The notes under the pieces were generated by a model. It was not told where the DNA came from, made no database searches, and was given only the letters and a program-made list of their open reading frames with translations. Positions 26,387 to 37,105 of a DNA stretch of 64,000 nucleotides are shown here, piece after piece. This stretch comes from Frigoriglobus tundricola (GTDB taxonomy: Bacteria; Planctomycetota; Planctomycetia; Gemmatales; Gemmataceae). The stretch is taken from positions 3,472,001 through 3,536,000 of the forward strand of contig NZ_CP053452.2 of NCBI RefSeq assembly GCF_013128195.2, given 5' to 3'. Each line of letters begins with the position of its first letter. Positions within the stretch are counted from its first letter, which is position 1. A program made the position numbers and the translations under genes.

Positions 26387-26419
26387 AACATTATCCGGGT
26401 TAGTGAGCCAGAATGAAAG

Positions 26420-29400
26420 TCACGCCTTCTGCAACGCAATCGCGAGCGGGTGGCCGTCGATCTTCACCGTTGCGGTGTGAGCACCGGCGCCGGTGAGTGG
26501 GGCGTCGCTCCACTGCGTCGCCTGCACGGCGGTTCCGATGGTGTCGCGGTGCGTGCCGATGGCCTTCGCGAGTTCCGGGGCCTCGGTCCCCAGGTGCAGC
26601 GCGATCTTGTCGAGCAGGTCGAGCTTCGCGTCCTTGCGGGCGTTCTGCACCTGCCGCACCACGTCGCGCGCCAGCCCTTCGAGCTTGAGCGCTTCGGTGA
26701 TGGTGGTGCTGATCGCCACCTGCGTGCCCTGGTCCGCGACCCCGCACCAGCCAGCATGTGCGGCGAATTCGATCGCGAAATCCGCCTTGTCCAGTGCCAC
26801 GCCGGTCACCTCCACCGGCCCGCGCAACAGCCGGGCGGCGAGGTCCGCGGCGTCGGCCGCCGCGAGAGCCTCTTCCGCCTCCTTGAGCTTCGCGCCGAGC
26901 TTGCCACCCGCGCTCTTCTTGTTGAGCCGCGCCGACGCCGTCAGCAGCGGACCGGCGGCCGCATCGTGCAACCGCACGGCCTTCACGTTCAGTTCGTCGA
27001 TGATGAGGTCCGGGAAGCGGGCCACGGCCCGCCGGTCCGCATCAGAACCGGGCGACGCGACCAGTTCCGCGAGCGGTTGTCGCACGTTCAGTTTCGCCGC
27101 CTGGCGCGCCGACAGGCCGAGCGAGATCACCCGCTGAACGGCTTTCATGTCCTCCGAGAGCGGCGCGTCCACGAGCGTCTCGTCGGCGTGCGGGAAGGCG
27201 CACAGGTGAACGCTCTCGGGGTCGGTGGGCAGGCGCAGGTTCTTCCACATCGCCTCCGTCACGAACGGGACGCACGGCGCCATGAGCTTGCACAGCGTCG
27301 TGAGCGTCGTGTAGAGCGTTTGGTACGCCGCGTTCTTGTCCTTGCGGCCGGTGGCGTCCAGTTCGGCGTTCTTGCTGTGGAGCCGGTCCTTGTTGCGCCG
27401 CACGTACCAGTTCGACAGATCGCTCTCGATGAACTCTTCGCACGCCAGCGCGAAGGCCATCACGTTGTAGCTCTCGTAGGCTTCGCGCGCCTCCTTGACG
27501 AGCAACTCCAGGTTGGAGAGCAGCCAGCGGTCCACGTCCTGGCGCTCCGCGACCGGCACGGCCGGCGCGGCCGGGTCGAAGCCGTCGCCGGTGGCGTAGT
27601 TGCAGAACATCGCATAGGTGTTCCACAACTTGAAGAACACCTTCGACCGCACCTCGTTCGCCGGCTCCGGGCCGAAGTTGAGGTTCGCGGCCGGGTTCGC
27701 CCGACAGTACATCCACCGCATCACGTCCGCGCCGATCGCATTGAACGGCAGCGGCTTCCCCTTCGGGTCTTTGATCTCGCCGCCCTCGTCGGCCGCGGCG
27801 ACGAACTCGATGGAGTTCCCGCTGCTCTTACTCATCGCGTTGCCGTACTGGTCCTTCACGAGCCCGTGGCCGAACAGCGTCTTGAACGGCGGTTGGCCGT
27901 CGCTCATCATGGTGGACATCGCCAACAGCGCGTAGAACCAGTTGCGGAACTGGCCCGGGAAGCTCTCCGTGACGAAGTCGGCCGGGTACCACTTCTCCCA
28001 GTACGCGCGGTCCGTGTTGTACTTCAGCGTGGAGAAGCCGACGATGCCGGCGTCCAGCCACGGGTTGCCCACGTCCGAGATGCGCGACATTAGACGATTG
28101 GTCTTCCGGCTGCGGATCTTCACCTTGTCGACCCACGGCCGGTGCGGTGTGTGGCCCTCGAACTCGGACCAGCCCTCAACCGCACGCTCTTTTAGCTCTG
28201 CGTAACTGCCGATGACCTCGAAGTCGTTCGGGTCGGTCTCGTCCACCCAGATCGGCAGCGCGAGCCCCCAGAAGCGCTTCTTGGAGATCATCCAGTCGCC
28301 CATGTTCCAGAGCCAGTCACGCTCGCGGGCCTTACCGTTGATGCTCTCCGGCAGGAACGTGACCCGGTCCACCACCTTCATGATGGCGCCGCGGAAGCCC
28401 TCTTCCGTGTGTTTCGGCCCCATGTTGATGAACCACTCGTCCACGAGCCGGTAGAGCAGCTCCGTTTTGCACCGCCAGCAGTGCGGGTAGCGGTGGACGT
28501 AGCGCTCCGTGACGAACAGCCGGTCGGTTGCCTTCAGTTGCTCGAACACTGCGTCCGCGGTGGTCGCGTCGGCCGCGTTCTTGCCCTCGAGCGGGCCGAA
28601 GCCGGGCACGAACACGCCGTCGTCGCCGATCGGCGCGACCGGCGGCAGGCCGTTCTCCTTGCCCCACACGTAGTCGATGGCCCCGCAGCCCGGCGCGGTG
28701 TGGACGATGCCCGTGCCTTCCGTCTCGGTGACGTCCTTGCCGCCGGAGATGACGCGGTGCGCGTTCGCCGCCGTCGTCGCGGGCCACCGCCCGCTCTGCT
28801 TCGTGACCTTCGCGACCTCCTCCGGGAAACCGTACTCGTGGTTCTGCGCCGGGAGGTCGTCGAACGGGCCGGTGTACGCCCAGCCGAGCATGTCCGCGCC
28901 CCTCACCTCACCGACGATCTCGTACGAGTCGCCTTTGCCGGCCTTGGATTTGAAGTGCTGCTCGATGCTGTTGAGGTGCGGCACCTCCTTCAGCCACGGG
29001 CGCGTCTTCTTACCGCCGCCTTCCGTCTCGTCGTCGTCGCCACCGGCTTCGCTCGACGACTCCATGCGGTTCAGCTTGAACGCATTCTTGGCGACGTAGT
29101 ACACCTCGCCCTTCAACTTCACCTGGAGGTACGTGAGGTCGGGGTTCACCGCGGCGCCGACGTTACTCGTGAGCGTCCACGGCGTCGTGGTCCAGACGAG
29201 CAGGTTCTCGCCCGGACGGCTCTTGAGCGGGAACTTGACGAAGCACGCGCGGTGCTCGACGAGCTTGTAGCCCTCCTTCATCTCCTGCTCGGAGATGCCG
29301 ACGCCGCACCGGCCGCACCACGGCATCACGTCGTAGCCGCGCGAGATCAGCCCCTTGCCGTGACACTTCTTGAGGAACGACCAGATCGTGTAGTTGTTCT

Positions 29401-29923
29401 CCTCACTCATCGTGAAGTACGACTTCCGCTCGTCCGGCTTCTTGGCCCAGTCGGCGTCGGTGCGGTCCCAGTCCATCCAGTAGCCGAGCCGGACGCTCTG
29501 CTCGGTCTGCACGCGGGCGAACGTGTTCACGCGGTCCTTGCACGCCCGCACGAACTTGTCGATGCTCGCTTCCGGGTCGCCCGGCACGAGGTTCTCGATG
29601 TCGCGCTTGCTCTTGAGGCCGAGCGACTTCTCGACTTCCACTTCCACCCACAGCCCCTGGCAGTCGAACCCGTTCTGGTACCGGAGTTCGTGCCCGCTCA
29701 TCGCAAAATATCGGTTGTACAGATCCTTGTACGTGCGGCCCCAGGCGTGGTGGACGCCCATCGGGTTGTTCGCGGTGATCGGGCCGTCGAGGAAGCTCCA
29801 CTTCGGCTTGCCGGCGTTGAGCTGTTTCCGCTTTTCGAAAATGCCGTTGTCGGCCCAGAACTGGAGGATCACGCGCTCCTGGCTCGGGAAATCGACCGAC
29901 GTTTCGACCTTCTCGAACGGCAT
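26420..29923 (-). CDS. ileS: Isoleucyl-tRNA synthetase
   Basis: Charges tRNA-Ile with isoleucine in the cytosol. It is 1,167 residues long, at the long end for the family. Class I signatures are present: the HIGH counterpart PMGVHHAWGRTYKDLYNRY (about residues 55-75) and the KMSKS counterpart NAMSKSSGNSIEF. The CP1 editing insertion carries WTTTPWTLTSNVGAAVNPDL and the TEGTGIVHTAPGCG block. The C-terminal anticodon domain has SNWYVRRNKDRLHSK. The VHHAWGR form and extended tail point to the clade shared by eukaryotes and some bacteria, which is often mupirocin-resistant; that is inference. ATG 29923 (MPFEKVETSVDFPSQE) is preferred; a GTG nine codons earlier is possible. Confidence 0.97.
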   Translation of the reverse strand: MPFEKVETSVDFPSQERVILQFWADNGIFEKRKQLNAGKPKWSFLDGPITANNPMGVHHAWGRTYKDLYNRYFAMSGHELRYQNGFDCQGLWVEVEVEKSLGLKSKRDIENLVPGDPEASIDKFVRACKDRVNTFARVQTEQSVRLGYWMDWDRTDADWAKKPDERKSYFTMSEENNYTIWSFLKKCHGKGLISRGYDVMPWCGRCGVGISEQEMKEGYKLVEHRACFVKFPLKSRPGENLLVWTTTPWTLTSNVGAAVNPDLTYLQVKLKGEVYYVAKNAFKLNRMESSSEAGGDDDETEGGGKKTRPWLKEVPHLNSIEQHFKSKAGKGDSYEIVGEVRGADMLGWAYTGPFDDLPAQNHEYGFPEEVAKVTKQSGRWPATTAANAHRVISGGKDVTETEGTGIVHTAPGCGAIDYVWGKENGLPPVAPIGDDGVFVPGFGPLEGKNAADATTADAVFEQLKATDRLFVTERYVHRYPHCWRCKTELLYRLVDEWFINMGPKHTEEGFRGAIMKVVDRVTFLPESINGKARERDWLWNMGDWMISKKRFWGLALPIWVDETDPNDFEVIGSYAELKERAVEGWSEFEGHTPHRPWVDKVKIRSRKTNRLMSRISDVGNPWLDAGIVGFSTLKYNTDRAYWEKWYPADFVTESFPGQFRNWFYALLAMSTMMSDGQPPFKTLFGHGLVKDQYGNAMSKSSGNSIEFVAAADEGGEIKDPKGKPLPFNAIGADVMRWMYCRANPAANLNFGPEPANEVRSKVFFKLWNTYAMFCNYATGDGFDPAAPAVPVAERQDVDRWLLSNLELLVKEAREAYESYNVMAFALACEEFIESDLSNWYVRRNKDRLHSKNAELDATGRKDKNAAYQTLYTTLTTLCKLMAPCVPFVTEAMWKNLRLPTDPESVHLCAFPHADETLVDAPLSEDMKAVQRVISLGLSARQAAKLNVRQPLAELVASPGSDADRRAVARFPDLIIDELNVKAVRLHDAAAGPLLTASARLNKKSAGGKLGAKLKEAEEALAAADAADLAARLLRGPVEVTGVALDKADFAIEFAAHAGWCGVADQGTQVAISTTITEALKLEGLARDVVRQVQNARKDAKLDLLDKIALHLGTEAPELAKAIGTHRDTIGTAVQATQWSDAPLTGAGAHTATVKIDGHPLAIALQKA

Positions 29924-30035
29924 GACATGAGCCCCTTTAATCGCGGTCACAGACCGTTTACTCTACCAGTTGACCCGAGCCCGGACAGACGGGTTCACGG
30001 GTGCCCGGAGTCACCCCGTTCGCGGGAGGGAACCG

Positions 30036-30800
30036 ATGAATCGCGTCACCGTCACGAGGGTTGTGTTCACGGTCGCGTGTGGGGTACTCGTCGCCTCCGG
30101 CGAGGCCACCCGGGCGGCCGACCCGCCCGCGGACCCGCCGGCCGAGCTTCCAGGCTGTTGGAAGCTCGTTTCGACCGAGGCCAACGGGAAATCGAGCGAT
30201 CCGCTCGGGGGCGGTCAGCCGCGCTGGGTCGTCAAGGGTGACAAGGTATTCTACGGCGGGGCGGAAATCGCTCGGTTCACCGCCGACCCGTCCACGACCC
30301 CCCGCGTCCTCGATCTCACGTGCCGCGACCCGGAGCGGGTCCACGAGGGGATCTACGCCGTTGAAAAGGACACCCTGAAGGTGTGCCTCAACAAGCGAAC
30401 CGAGGGGGCGAAGGACCGGCCGAGCCAGTTCGTCACCAAGGATCAGGAGGATTGGGTGCTGCTCGTGTTCGAGCGCGAGAAAGCGGCCCCGGAGGACGCG
30501 ACCGAGGGGCTGGCGGCGTTCGCGGGGGTCGTCCTACAGAAGGACGAGGACAAAAAGGCCGTGGTGGTGGCCGCGCCGCTCAAGGGCAGCCCGGCGGAGA
30601 AGGCGGGCCTGAAGAAAGGCGACGCGGTGCTCAAGGTCGGCGCGACCGCCGCAACGGATCTGGAGACCGCGGTCAAGGCGGTCCGGGCCGCCAAGCCGGG
30701 CACGGCCCTCGAATTCCGTATCGACCGCGACGGCAAGGAGCAGACGATCACCGTCAAGGTCGGCGTGCTGCCGTTCCACTGGGTCGCGGGGCTGGGGTGA
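30036..30800 (+). CDS. Exported TIGR03067-type domain fused to a PDZ domain
   Basis: A 254-residue protein with a signal peptide (VVFTVACGVLVASGEATRA). The first domain (about 35-150) has the layout of the planctomycete TIGR03067 family: PGCWKLVSTEANGKSS, RWVVKGDKVFYGGAEIARFTAD, RVLDLTCRDPERVHEGIYAVEKDTLKVCLN, VLLVFEREK. The C-terminal PDZ domain (about 165-245) reads AVVVAAPLKGSPAEKAGLKKGDAVLKVGATAATDL and then LEFRIDRDGKEQTITVKVG, so it probably docks on the C-terminus of another envelope protein. No protease domain is attached. ATG 30036 follows GGGAGGG, a good ribosome site. It is convergent with hflX. Confidence 0.85.
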   Translation: MNRVTVTRVVFTVACGVLVASGEATRAADPPADPPAELPGCWKLVSTEANGKSSDPLGGGQPRWVVKGDKVFYGGAEIARFTADPSTTPRVLDLTCRDPERVHEGIYAVEKDTLKVCLNKRTEGAKDRPSQFVTKDQEDWVLLVFEREKAAPEDATEGLAAFAGVVLQKDEDKKAVVVAAPLKGSPAEKAGLKKGDAVLKVGATAATDLETAVKAVRAAKPGTALEFRIDRDGKEQTITVKVGVLPFHWVAGLG

Positions 30801-30881
30801 CCCCGAACGGTTCTTCGCGTGAAGGGGAACGCGTGCGGAGCGGACCAACGGCGACTCAACGCTCTCCCGAGAGGGCACGAA

Positions 30882-30905
30882 AGCGGCCGGGAAAACCCGG
30901 CCGCT
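30882..30905. terminator. Perfect 10-bp hairpin between convergent genes
   Basis: AGCGGCCGGG pairs with CCCGGCCGCT across an AAAA loop. It lies between the PDZ gene (stop 30800) and hflX (stop 30917 on the other strand), so it could end both transcripts. There is no T-run on either side. Confidence 0.6.
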
Positions 30906-30916
30906 CGCCGTTCGGC

Positions 30917-32302
30917 TCACGCGCTTTCGCGTTCGGCTTGGGCCGCTGCGGGCTTCTCGCGCTCCACGAACCGGACCTTGACCGTCGGGCCGGCGATGTG
31001 GTGCAGCAGGTGCTTCGGCAGGTGACAGCGGACCACCACCTCGTTCGCCTCGTCGCGGAACTCCTGGCGGTACACCTCCGCGTGCGCGTTCAGGAACGCC
31101 AGCACCCGCCCGTTGCCCGCGTCCGTCACGATCTCCGCCTCCGCGAACCCGGCCGCCAGCGCCTCCATCACCGCCTCTTCCAGCCGGTCGATGCCCTCGC
31201 CGGTCAGCCCGCTCACCGCCACCGCCCGCGGGTGGTGCGCTTCCAGAACGGTGAGGAGCGCGCGGTCCGTCAGCTTGTCGATCTTGTTCAGCACCAGGAT
31301 CGTCGGCTTCTGGTCGCAGTTCAGCTCCTTGAGGACCGCGCCCACCGCGCGGATGTGGTCCTCCGCCTGCGGGCTGCTCGCGTCCACTACGTGCAGGAGC
31401 AGCTTGGCGTGCCGCGCTTCGGACAGCGTCGCCTTGAACGACGCGACCAGGTGGTGGGGCAGGTCCCGGATGAACCCGACCGTGTCCGACAGCAGCACGC
31501 GGCCCCAATCGCGGATGTGCCACTGCCGCGTGCGGGTGTCGAGCGTCGAGAACAGTTGGTTCTTCACCAACACGTCCGCCTTGGTCAGCGTGTTCATGAG
31601 GTGCGACTTGCCCGCGTTCGTGTAGCCGACGAGCGAGACCGTGTGCTCCTCGGACCGGCTCTTCACCTCCCGCTCCTTGCGGGCCGTCACCTCGTTCAGC
31701 TTGTGCTTGAGGTCCCGGATGCGGTGCTGCACGAGCCGGCGGTCGCTCTCGAGCTGCGTCTCGCCCGGGCCGCGCAGGCCGATCCCACCACCCTTCTGCC
31801 GCGACAGGTGGCTCCACATCTGTTTGAGCCGCGGGAGCGAGTACTCGAGCTGGGCCAGTTCCACTTGCAGCTTCGACTCGGCCGTGCGGGCGCGGCCCGC
31901 GAAAATGTCCAGGATCACCTCGCTGCGGTCGAGCACCTTGATGCCCAGCGCCTGCTCCAGGTTGCGCGCCTGGCCCGGGTGCAGGTCGTTGTCGAAGATG
32001 ACCACGTCCGCCCCGGCCCCCTCGACCAGCTCCCGGAGCTCCCCCACCTTGCCGCTGCCGATGTAGGTGGCGAGTTGAACGTCCTGGCGCTTCTGCGTGA
32101 GCTGCCCGACGACCGTGGCCCCGGCCGACTCGACGAGGCCGCGGATCTCGTCGCACGGGTCGGCCTCGTTCGCCCACGGCCGGTCCGGCAGCGCCACGCT
32201 GACCAGCACCGCCTTTTCGCTCGCGACCGAGAACTGTTCCCGCTGGGTGTCGAATGCCTTGCTGATGGTCAGGTCCTCCGGCGCGGTTCGCGCCGCACAC
32301 AT
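30917..32302 (-). CDS. hflX: GTPase HflX (ribosome-splitting factor)
   Basis: HflX binds the 50S subunit and splits stalled ribosomes, mainly under heat or antibiotic stress. The 461 residues comprise the N-terminal HflX domain (TYIGSGKVGELRELVEG, FDNDLHPGQARNLEQALGIKVLDRSEVILDIFAGRA), a helical linker with the conserved GGGIGLRGPGETQLESDRR, the G domain, and a C-terminal domain. The G domain carries G1 GYTNAGKS, the G3 region SDTVGFIRDLPHHLV and G4 NKIDKL. After GKS the usual Thr-Leu is His-Leu, a small departure. ATG 32302 begins MCAARTAPEDL. A low-GC palindrome lies between it and the large VWA gene, so the two are probably separate units. Confidence 0.95.
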   Translation of the reverse strand: MCAARTAPEDLTISKAFDTQREQFSVASEKAVLVSVALPDRPWANEADPCDEIRGLVESAGATVVGQLTQKRQDVQLATYIGSGKVGELRELVEGAGADVVIFDNDLHPGQARNLEQALGIKVLDRSEVILDIFAGRARTAESKLQVELAQLEYSLPRLKQMWSHLSRQKGGGIGLRGPGETQLESDRRLVQHRIRDLKHKLNEVTARKEREVKSRSEEHTVSLVGYTNAGKSHLMNTLTKADVLVKNQLFSTLDTRTRQWHIRDWGRVLLSDTVGFIRDLPHHLVASFKATLSEARHAKLLLHVVDASSPQAEDHIRAVGAVLKELNCDQKPTILVLNKIDKLTDRALLTVLEAHHPRAVAVSGLTGEGIDRLEEAVMEALAAGFAEAEIVTDAGNGRVLAFLNAHAEVYRQEFRDEANEVVVRCHLPKHLLHHIAGPTVKVRFVEREKPAAAQAERESA

Positions 32303-32342
32303 TGTAAGCGAAGCGCGGGGCCGAAAGAAAGGCAGCGTTCAG

Positions 32343-32472
32343 CCGCAGATTTCACAGATAAACGCAGATTTGAAAAGACAAGAGCGCGCTCAGACTGATT
32401 CGTCGCCCCGGGCGCGGCGGTCCGCCGACTGCGGGTGCCTTTCAACTTTGCGTCCGTCTGTGCAATCTGCGG
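32343..32472. repeat. 130-bp palindrome with CAGATTTCACAGAT-type arms
   Basis: Arms 32343-32375 and 32440-32472 are imperfect inverted copies of about 33 nt built from words such as CCGCAGATTTCACAGAT. The arms are far more A/T-rich than the genes around them. A similar element with different wording lies at 44080-44211. It fills most of the 221-bp gap upstream of hflX and would be transcribed as a long stem. I recall this style of repeat from other genomes but cannot check it here. Confidence 0.8.
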
Positions 32473-32523
32473 ATCGCGCGCTCCCTCAAAACGCCCGCGG
32501 CCGCTCAGGTTTTGAGGGCCGGG

Positions 32524-35500
32524 TCACTTCCCCTCGCCGCCCGGCAGGAGCGGCACCTTGGGCATGGCGATTTCGCCCGTGCCGGAGAACACCGGGTCGA
32601 CCGTGACGCTGAAGGTCTTGCGGTCGGGGTTCAACTTGTACGTGGCCCGGATGTCGCCGGTGCCGCTCGAGATGCCCGGCATGCGCATCTCCGTCGGGGC
32701 GGTGACGACCGGCAGCGCCGAGCCGCCGGAACTCGAGATCGGGGTGGACATCATCGAGCCCGCGGTGCCGACCCCGCCGCCGATCCCGGACACCCCGGTG
32801 GTCAGCGGCGCGCCGGTCGATTCGGTGCGGAGGCTCGTCGTCACCACCTCCTCCGCGACGTCCGCCAGCGTCACCCGCGAGCCGCCGACGAGGTCGATCC
32901 GGACCGGGGCGGCCCCCGTGAGCGGGACCTCGATCAGGTCCACCACCTCGCGCGGGGTGCCCTTGAACTTGGTCACCTTCACGGTCGCCCGGCCGCCGAT
33001 CGGCTTGCCGAACGCCTGCTTGACGGTGACGTAGTAGGTGCCGCTGAACGCGCTGGCGGCCGTGTACACCTCGGAGCGGTCGTTCCGCTGCTCGAGGATG
33101 TCGGCCTTCAGCACGCCGCCGGCGGAGGTCCGCTTGGTGGTGGCCGAGCACACGGACCCGACCGGCTCGGCGACCACGAGGTCGAGGTCGGCGTTGCCCT
33201 GCCACAGCAGCTCGATCACCAGGTCGCGCTGGGCCTGCTCGGCGATCGCGCGGGCCAGCGGCGCGGTGTCCCGGCCGTTGGCCTTGAGCTTGGCCTCCAG
33301 CTTCGGCAGCCGCTCCGCGGTCTGCTTGTGGTAGTCGATGCCGTCGGTCGTGCTCCAGTCGCGCTTGAGCAGGTTGTCCGCCGCCCACATGACGGCGTCG
33401 CTCCGCACGTCGGTGGCGAACTCGGCGTAGGCCAGGGCGTTGGCGTACGGGGTCGGGTCGTTCGGGCTGCACGCGGCGGCCCGGCGGCAGAACGCGACCG
33501 CCTGGTTGTGGTTCTTCAGGCCGGCCTCGGCCCGGGCCGCCTTCAGGTACGCCTTGGCGCTGGTCGGGTCGAGGTCCACGGCGGAGACGGCCGCCCGCTC
33601 CACCTCGGCCGGGTTGCTCCCCGCCGCCGCCTGGAGGGCCACCGCGAGGGCCTCGTGCGCCCAGTCGTCGGTCGCCAGCCCCTTGCGGAGGTTGCCCTTG
33701 AGGACCTCCACCGCCGCGCCGAACTCGTCGAACTCCATCAGGAACTCGGCCGCCGCCACGATCAGGCCGGGGTCGGTCACGGTCCAGTCGATCGCGTTGC
33801 TCCACATGGTCCGCGGGTCGTTCCCGAGGCGCTTGCGCAGCTCGACGTCATCGACCTTCGGGTTGTTCATCTTCGGCTTGTCGGCCGCCACGAGCGGACC
33901 GGGGTCCTTCACCGGCGACGCGGCCGCGACCTGGTCTTTCGGCCGCGCGTTGACCGGGTCCTTCGGCGCGGGCGGGGTGTTCGGCCCGATGACGACCCGA
34001 CCGTCCCCCTTCTGCGGGGCCGCGGCCATGCCGTCGTTGCCCTTCTTGAGCTTGACGGACGCCGCCGAGTGGTAGCGGGTGGTCCCGCGGACGATCAGCG
34101 CCCGGGCGGGCGGGTAGTAGCCGAGCGAGTTCAGCTTCGCGGCCGGCAGCGCCGGCGTTTCGTCCTCACCCATTCCCGGCATCGGTCGGGAGCCGGGGAT
34201 GTTGGCCCACTCGCCCTTCGCCACGGTTTCGAAGATCAGGTTCATGAGCAGCCGGCTCTGGTCGCCGCCCTGGAGGCCGAACTGGCCGCCCAGGTTACCG
34301 AACTGGCCGAGGTTGCCGCCGGTGACGCCGGCGATCCCGCCGCCGAAGCCGATGTTCGCCTGGTTCCCGAGCTGGTTGGCCCCGTTGCCGAACGGCCCCG
34401 CGCCCATCATCTGACCGGCCTGGCCCAAGCCGCCTTGGCCCACGCCGCCGAAGCCGCCGAAGCCGCCGAGGTTCTGGAGGCCGCCGCCGAAGAGGCTGGC
34501 CTGCCCGAAGATGGCCAAGTTCTGGTTCTGGAACTGCTGGTTCTGGAACAGCACCTGCTGGTTCACCGAACTCGGGATCGGGATCGCCAGGTCGGCGACC
34601 GGGAACACCCGGGTCATCTTCTCTTCCAGGCGGCGGTCGAACGTGGTGATCTCGATGTACTCCGGGCGGACGATGTACGTGGCGTTCATCGACAGGAGGA
34701 CGATGTCGAGGAAGTTGCCCAGCTTCAGGCCGCGGAGGGCGGTCGCCGCGAGCTTGGGCTTCTCCTCCTTGATGTTCGGCTGGCCGTCGGCCTTGAAGTA
34801 CTCCTCCATGATGACGAAGCTCACGTTGTACTTCTTGGACAGGGTCTGGAGCAGTTCGAAGAGCGGGATGTCGTTGATCTTCGTGTCGCCCAGATCGACC
34901 TCGGCCCCCTCGATGACGCTCTTGAGCTGCACCTGGGTCGGGCTGGGGGCCGGCCCCAGGTTGGAGTTCAGGTAGGCGTCGCGGCGGAGCCCGGTCAGCT
35001 CGCGCCACACCGCGGCCGGCGGGAAGTGGACCGGCGGCTCGTCGGGGTACGGGATGTGCGACTTCTCGGTCTGCATCATGGCGAGCAGGAACCGGTCCTG
35101 GCGGATGCGGACCAGCTCCTTCCACTCGCGCAACTGGGTGGCCTGCTGGCCGATGATGTAGCTGGCCGTGGCGGTCACCGGGACCGGCAGGCCCTTGACG
35201 GTCTTCTCCTGCACCATCAGTTGCGCTTCCTGGTAGGCCAGCTCGTAGCGGGCCTGCTGCATCAGCTGGCGGAACTGGTCGATCCGGTTCTTGTCGACGG
35301 CCTCGGCGTCCTGCGCCCGGTCGAACTCGTTGAGCCGCTGGCGGGTGCGGGAGACGGCCGCCCGCTCGGCGTCGGCCTGGCGCTTGATCTCGGCGCCCTT
35401 GACGAACACCTCGCGCATCACGGCCTCGAGGTCGGCGACCATCTGGCGGCGGGCGTCGTCGCCGATGGCGTCGTAGGCGAGGATCTCGTCGCGCTGCCGC

Positions 35501-37105
35501 TTGAGGTCCTGGTACGCCGCGTCGGGGTCGGTGCGGAGCAGCGCCCGGCCGCGCTGGACGGTCGCGGCGGTCAGCACCTTGTACCGCTGCTCCTCGATCT
35601 GGCGGCGGGCCGCGGCCTCTTTCAGGAGGTCGGCCGCGGCGGGGGGCCCCGGGCGCCGGCGGGGCCGGCGGCTCGGCCGCCCCGGGCTCCTGGAGGATGG
35701 CGCGGGCGGCCTCGTTCGGGGAGAGCTTGGTCGCGCCGACCTTGGCGTTGATCCGCTTGGTGAGGTCGGCCTTGGTCAGCTTGCCGGCCCGCATCCGGGC
35801 GACGAGCGCCGCGCCGGAGGTCGCCTCCTTATCGGTCGGGTCCACCTTGATCGCGGCGGCGTACAGCTTCTCGGCCTCGTCCAGCCGGTCCACACTCACG
35901 GCCCACACGGCCTGCGTGAGGAACTCGTCGCGGTACAGCTTCACCTGCGTGCTGGCGAGCGCCAGGGCGCGGTCCGACTGGAGCATGGCCGGCGCGTCCT
36001 TGTGCGGCGCGTTCCGCCACTGGTCGAGCATCAGGCTGAGGAAGAAGTGGTCGAGCTGCGGGGCGGGCAGCGGCTGGGTCAGCGCCAGCGTGACCGGCTT
36101 GGCGTTGACGAGCCCGTCGATCGTCAGGGTCACGGCGCCGGCCAGCGGCTTGGCGACCTTGCCCATCACCAGCGTGGCGCGGTCGGCGCGGAGCGGGGGC
36201 AACTTGGTCGGGTACGACTCGCCCACCTCGTCGCCGAACCGCCACTTCTCCGGCTTGACCACCGGCACGTCCAGGGCGGCCTTCACGCGGGCGAAGAACG
36301 CGGTCCGCTGGGCCGGAACGGTCAGGTCCTCCTGCAGGCGCACCACCGCGCCGCCGGTGAGGGCGGCCAGGCCGTGCAGGTTGTGCGCGTCGAGCTTCAG
36401 CCCGAGCGGCACGGCGAAGAAGTACACGTCGGCCAGGTCCAACCGGTTGCCCAGCGCGAGGCGGTCGGTCTCGGTCACCTCCTTGTACGCGCTCTCCCCG
36501 TCGCCGAGGTACAGCACCACCTGGTGCCGGCCGCGGTTCGGGGCGAGGGTCGCAACGGCCTTCTCGACGCCGCCCTTGAGGTCGGCCGCGCCCGAGCCGT
36601 ACTCGATCTCGGTGAGCGCCGACGCGGCCTCCAGCACGTTGGCGGCGTGCGCCGGCTGGAAGTCGCGGGTGAGCGCCCGGGTGGTGGCCGGGGTGTTGAG
36701 CGCCCACACGCTGACGCGGTCCTCGGCCGACAGGCCGGCGGCCAGCGCGGCGATGATGTTCTTGGCCTGCTGGAGGGGCCGGCCGGCCTGGCTGGCGGTC
36801 GTGTCCACCAGCACCAGCACGTCGCGCGGCCGCGGGGCGGGCGCGGCGACGGCGGGCTGGACCTGCCAGGCGAACAGCACCTCGCCGTCGCGCGGCTGGT
36901 ACGTCAGCACGGGCAATTTGCTGAACCGCGTGGCGACCAGTTCGTCGACCGTCCGGCCGCCGTCCGGCCGGGGCAGCGGTCCGGACGCTCTGGGGGCATC
37001 GGAGCCGGTGCGGAGGTCGCCGAAGACGGTCGTACCGACGGCCGCGAGGGTCGCGAACACCCCCAACAGCGGTGGTAAAAACCGCAGCCGTTTCAATAAG
37101 GTCAT
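32524..37105 (-). CDS. Giant VWA / STN-like / Gln-Gly-rich / TPR mosaic protein (one frame break)
   Basis: Read through one indel this is a protein of about 1,526 residues. It opens with a signal-anchor (MTLLKRLRFLPPLLGVFATL) and a von Willebrand A domain from about 95, with VLVLVDTTASQ, a DxTxS-type MIDAS. A helical region follows to about 486, where the frame breaks at six G (35641-35646); with five, GAPAAADLL continues correctly. Then comes a coiled coil and a region at about 730-825 resembling a secretin N-domain (INDIPLFELLQTLSKKYNVSF, YIVRPEYIEITTFDRR). After it lie about 100 residues extremely rich in Gln, Asn, Gly and Phe, TPR-like helices (about 1155-1235), and a YfaP/DUF2135-like strand domain (LLWQGNADLDLVVAEPVGS). 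No secretin barrel is present. It is probably exported, with a structural or binding role unknown. Confidence 0.85.

Noticed and set aside
34630-34911. A full secretin in the VWA mosaic protein
   Set aside because: Only an N-domain-like segment is seen; there is no secretin beta-barrel signature downstream, where the chain becomes Gln/Gly-rich and then TPR.
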